The position numbers were made by a program, and so were the translations under genes. DNA of 34,413 nt, from assembly GCA_964414785.1 (NCBI GenBank), contig CAYPXZ010000040.1, forward strand, positions 1-34,413, given 5' to 3'. The notes beneath the pieces were generated by a model. It was given only the letters and a program-made list of their open reading frames with translations, did no database searches and was not told the DNA's origin. This stretch comes from Palsa-1447 sp964414785 (GTDB lineage: Bacteria > Verrucomicrobiota > Verrucomicrobiia > Opitutales > Opitutaceae). This document shows positions 33,312 through 34,413 of this stretch, in pieces; within the stretch, counting starts at the first letter, position 1, and every line of letters begins with the position of its first letter.

Positions 33312-33974
33312 GTGAAAATCGTAATCGTCGAAGACCATCTGATGATCCGGGACGTGATACGAAAGGTGTGCAGTTCCGACTTCGGGTATACGGTTGTCGG
33401 CGAGACCGATTCAGGCGTGCAGGCGGTTGAGTTGATCCTCAAGCACCGGCCCGACGCCGTAATCCTGGATCTCTCACTGCCCGACATGGACGGCTTCAAC
33501 GTGGCGGACCGCGTCCTGAAGGTCATCCCGAACCTTCGGATCCTGATGCTGTCGTCCCACTGCGACGACTACACTCTGTTCCGCGTGGAAAAATCGGGCG
33601 TGCACGGCTTTATCGACAAGAACTCGAACACGATCGAGATCCTGCGCGACGCGCTCAAGGCCCTGGCCGAGGGCCGGATCTATTTCTCCCAGGCGTTCCA
33701 GGCGGCCCGCATGGCGCGCCGCTCGGACCCTAGATCGTTCATCAAGGTGCTGTCCGACTGGGAGCGCGCCATCCTGTCGCTTATCGGGCAGGGCATGACC
33801 GACGAGGAAATCGGGGAGCGCCTGAACCTTTCGCCGCGCACCGTTCAGACCCATCGCAGCAATATCCTGAGAAAACTGGACCTGAAGGGTACCCCCAAGC
33901 TGATCGCGTTTGCGGTTGAGAACGGCTTCACACAGATCCAGTCGAGGCACGGATCGATTCCAGTTTATACCTGA
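33312..33974 (+). CDS. NarL/FixJ-type response regulator (REC-LuxR HTH)
   Basis: A 220-residue DNA-binding regulator. The receiver (about 1-120) has E7-D8, phospho-acceptor D53 in LDLSLPDMDG, S79/S80 and K101. The C-terminal LuxR helix-turn-helix (about 145-210) reads LSDWERAILSLIGQGMTDEE and then LSPRTVQTHRSNILRKLDL. It starts at GTG. The facing hybrid kinase gene is the likely phosphodonor system. Its 3' end overlaps the convergent HPt gene by 47 bases. Confidence 0.95.
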   Translation: MKIVIVEDHLMIRDVIRKVCSSDFGYTVVGETDSGVQAVELILKHRPDAVILDLSLPDMDGFNVADRVLKVIPNLRILMLSSHCDDYTLFRVEKSGVHGFIDKNSNTIEILRDALKALAEGRIYFSQAFQAARMARRSDPRSFIKVLSDWERAILSLIGQGMTDEEIGERLNLSPRTVQTHRSNILRKLDLKGTPKLIAFAVENGFTQIQSRHGSIPVYT

Positions 33975-34413
33975 AGGCGGAGAACTCCGTCTCGAAGAAC
34001 GAGAACATCTTCTGCAGTTCGGCTACGCTGGCAGAGCCCGATGCGGACTGGAGGTCCTTGGCGATGCGGCTAAGGGGCTCGTATTTCACGACGCTGCAGT
34101 GCGAAAGGAGCCGGTGTGCAATCCTGTGGACCTCCTCGGGAACCCCGCTTGCGATAATCCTTCGGGCGTTGATGCGGTCCGTGTCGAATGAGGCAAGGTA
34201 GCGGTCGATCTGGCCATCGAGGCCCTCTAGGGTCTCGTTCCCCAGGAAGCTCAGCATCTCAAGATCGATCTCGCCGGGGGGTTCGAACGTGATGTTCTGA
34301 GACCTGACCTCCACCGAAGCGGCGGTCCGCATGGGCCCCCCGAGGTCGCGGAGCGCGGCCGCGATCTTAGCCGGCGTGATCGGCTTCGAGATGAATGCGT
34401 CCATACCGGCCTG
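33928..34413 (-). CDS. REC-HPt protein, 5' part cut by the window edge
   Basis: The frame is open from the window edge (codons for QAG precede MDAFISKPI), so this is the C-terminal 161 residues of a longer protein, probably a hybrid histidine kinase. AGMDAFISKPI is the closing segment of a receiver domain, its Lys being the conserved receiver Lys. After a linker, an HPt domain follows with probable phospho-acceptor His in VHRIAHRLLSHCSVVKYEPL. It would pass phosphate to a receiver such as the neighbouring LuxR-type regulator. Its end overlaps that gene's end by 47 bases. Confidence 0.85.
   Translation of the reverse strand, partial: QAGMDAFISKPITPAKIAAALRDLGGPMRTAASVEVRSQNITFEPPGEIDLEMLSFLGNETLEGLDGQIDRYLASFDTDRINARRIIASGVPEEVHRIAHRLLSHCSVVKYEPLSRIAKDLQSASGSASVAELQKMFSFFETEFSAFRYKLESIRASTGSV

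Noticed and set aside
1..34413. Frequent CTTAGG/CCTAAG hexamers as a possible strand-marking motif
   Set aside because: A rough expectation from base composition is already about a dozen per strand, so there is no clear excess by eye.
1..34413. CRISPR arrays, insertion sequences, phage genes
   Set aside because: No regularly spaced repeats, transposase, integrase or structural phage proteins were found.

Overview
The window is GC-rich (by eye about two thirds G+C), gene-dense chromosomal DNA from a Gram-negative bacterium. Evidence for a Gram-negative envelope is a LpxC-FabZ fusion for lipid A synthesis, a TolC-type outer-membrane protein, a PpiD-like periplasmic chaperone, a prepilin and a Tat-exported glycosidase. 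The fusion, the Tat-exported GH116 enzyme with its sugar genes, and the general style suggest Verrucomicrobiota, probably Opitutales/Opitutaceae. That placement is an inference from gene content; no 16S gene is present. I see no phage, insertion sequence, CRISPR array or other mobile element.

Layout. 1-202: tRNA-His (minus strand). 203-3656: a tight plus-strand run of an EEP-fold phosphodiesterase, trpA, a response-regulator diguanylate cyclase and miaA, the last three joined by 4-base stop/start overlaps. 3653-12233: a long minus-strand block. In transcription order it holds argS, a GYF-domain membrane protein, a YihY/BrkB membrane protein, a PpiD-like chaperone, a TolC-like efflux protein, a prepilin whose 5' end looks frameshifted, and a one-TM protein. 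12372-14935: a divergent thymidine-phosphorylase family enzyme and an RlmI-type rRNA methyltransferase (plus). 14954-15511: efp (minus). 15658-16992: lpxC-fabZ (plus). 16997-19017: a GH5 glycosidase, a DUF971 protein and hisI (minus). 19106-20668: a YebC-family regulator and a response regulator with a probable degenerate HPt domain (plus). 20686-23910: a DUF2298 polytopic membrane protein and a ROK sugar kinase (minus). 24025-24948: a transglutaminase-like protein (plus). 25111-30469: a compact minus-strand sugar operon (GH116, Gfo/Idh/MocA, D-lyxose isomerase, PfkB kinase). 30605-31672: a secreted protein. 31756-34413: a hybrid histidine kinase, a LuxR-type response regulator and the end of a REC-HPt protein cut by the window edge.

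How the parts fit. Most of the left two thirds is housekeeping: translation (tRNA-His, miaA, argS, efp, rRNA methylation), tryptophan and histidine synthesis, lipid A and envelope assembly. The right third is accessory: polysaccharide and glycoside use (GH5, GH116, ROK, PfkB, lyxose isomerase, Gfo/Idh) and phosphorelay signalling. Three unconnected signalling proteins (c-di-GMP synthase, response regulator with pseudo-HPt, and the kinase/LuxR/HPt group) lie among them.

The structure least explained by the genes is a recurring one. At nearly every convergent gene end a GC-rich inverted repeat lies on the stop codon or just beside it (3636-3671, 14917-14965, 16988-17001, 20656-20675, 24953-25119), without a U-tract. 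These look like bidirectional terminators merged with gene ends. Other points worth a look are an EF-P with Asn in place of the usual modified Lys/Arg, a thymidine phosphorylase with an altered signature loop, two Shine-Dalgarno sequences buried in hairpins, and the GH116/lyxose-isomerase operon.
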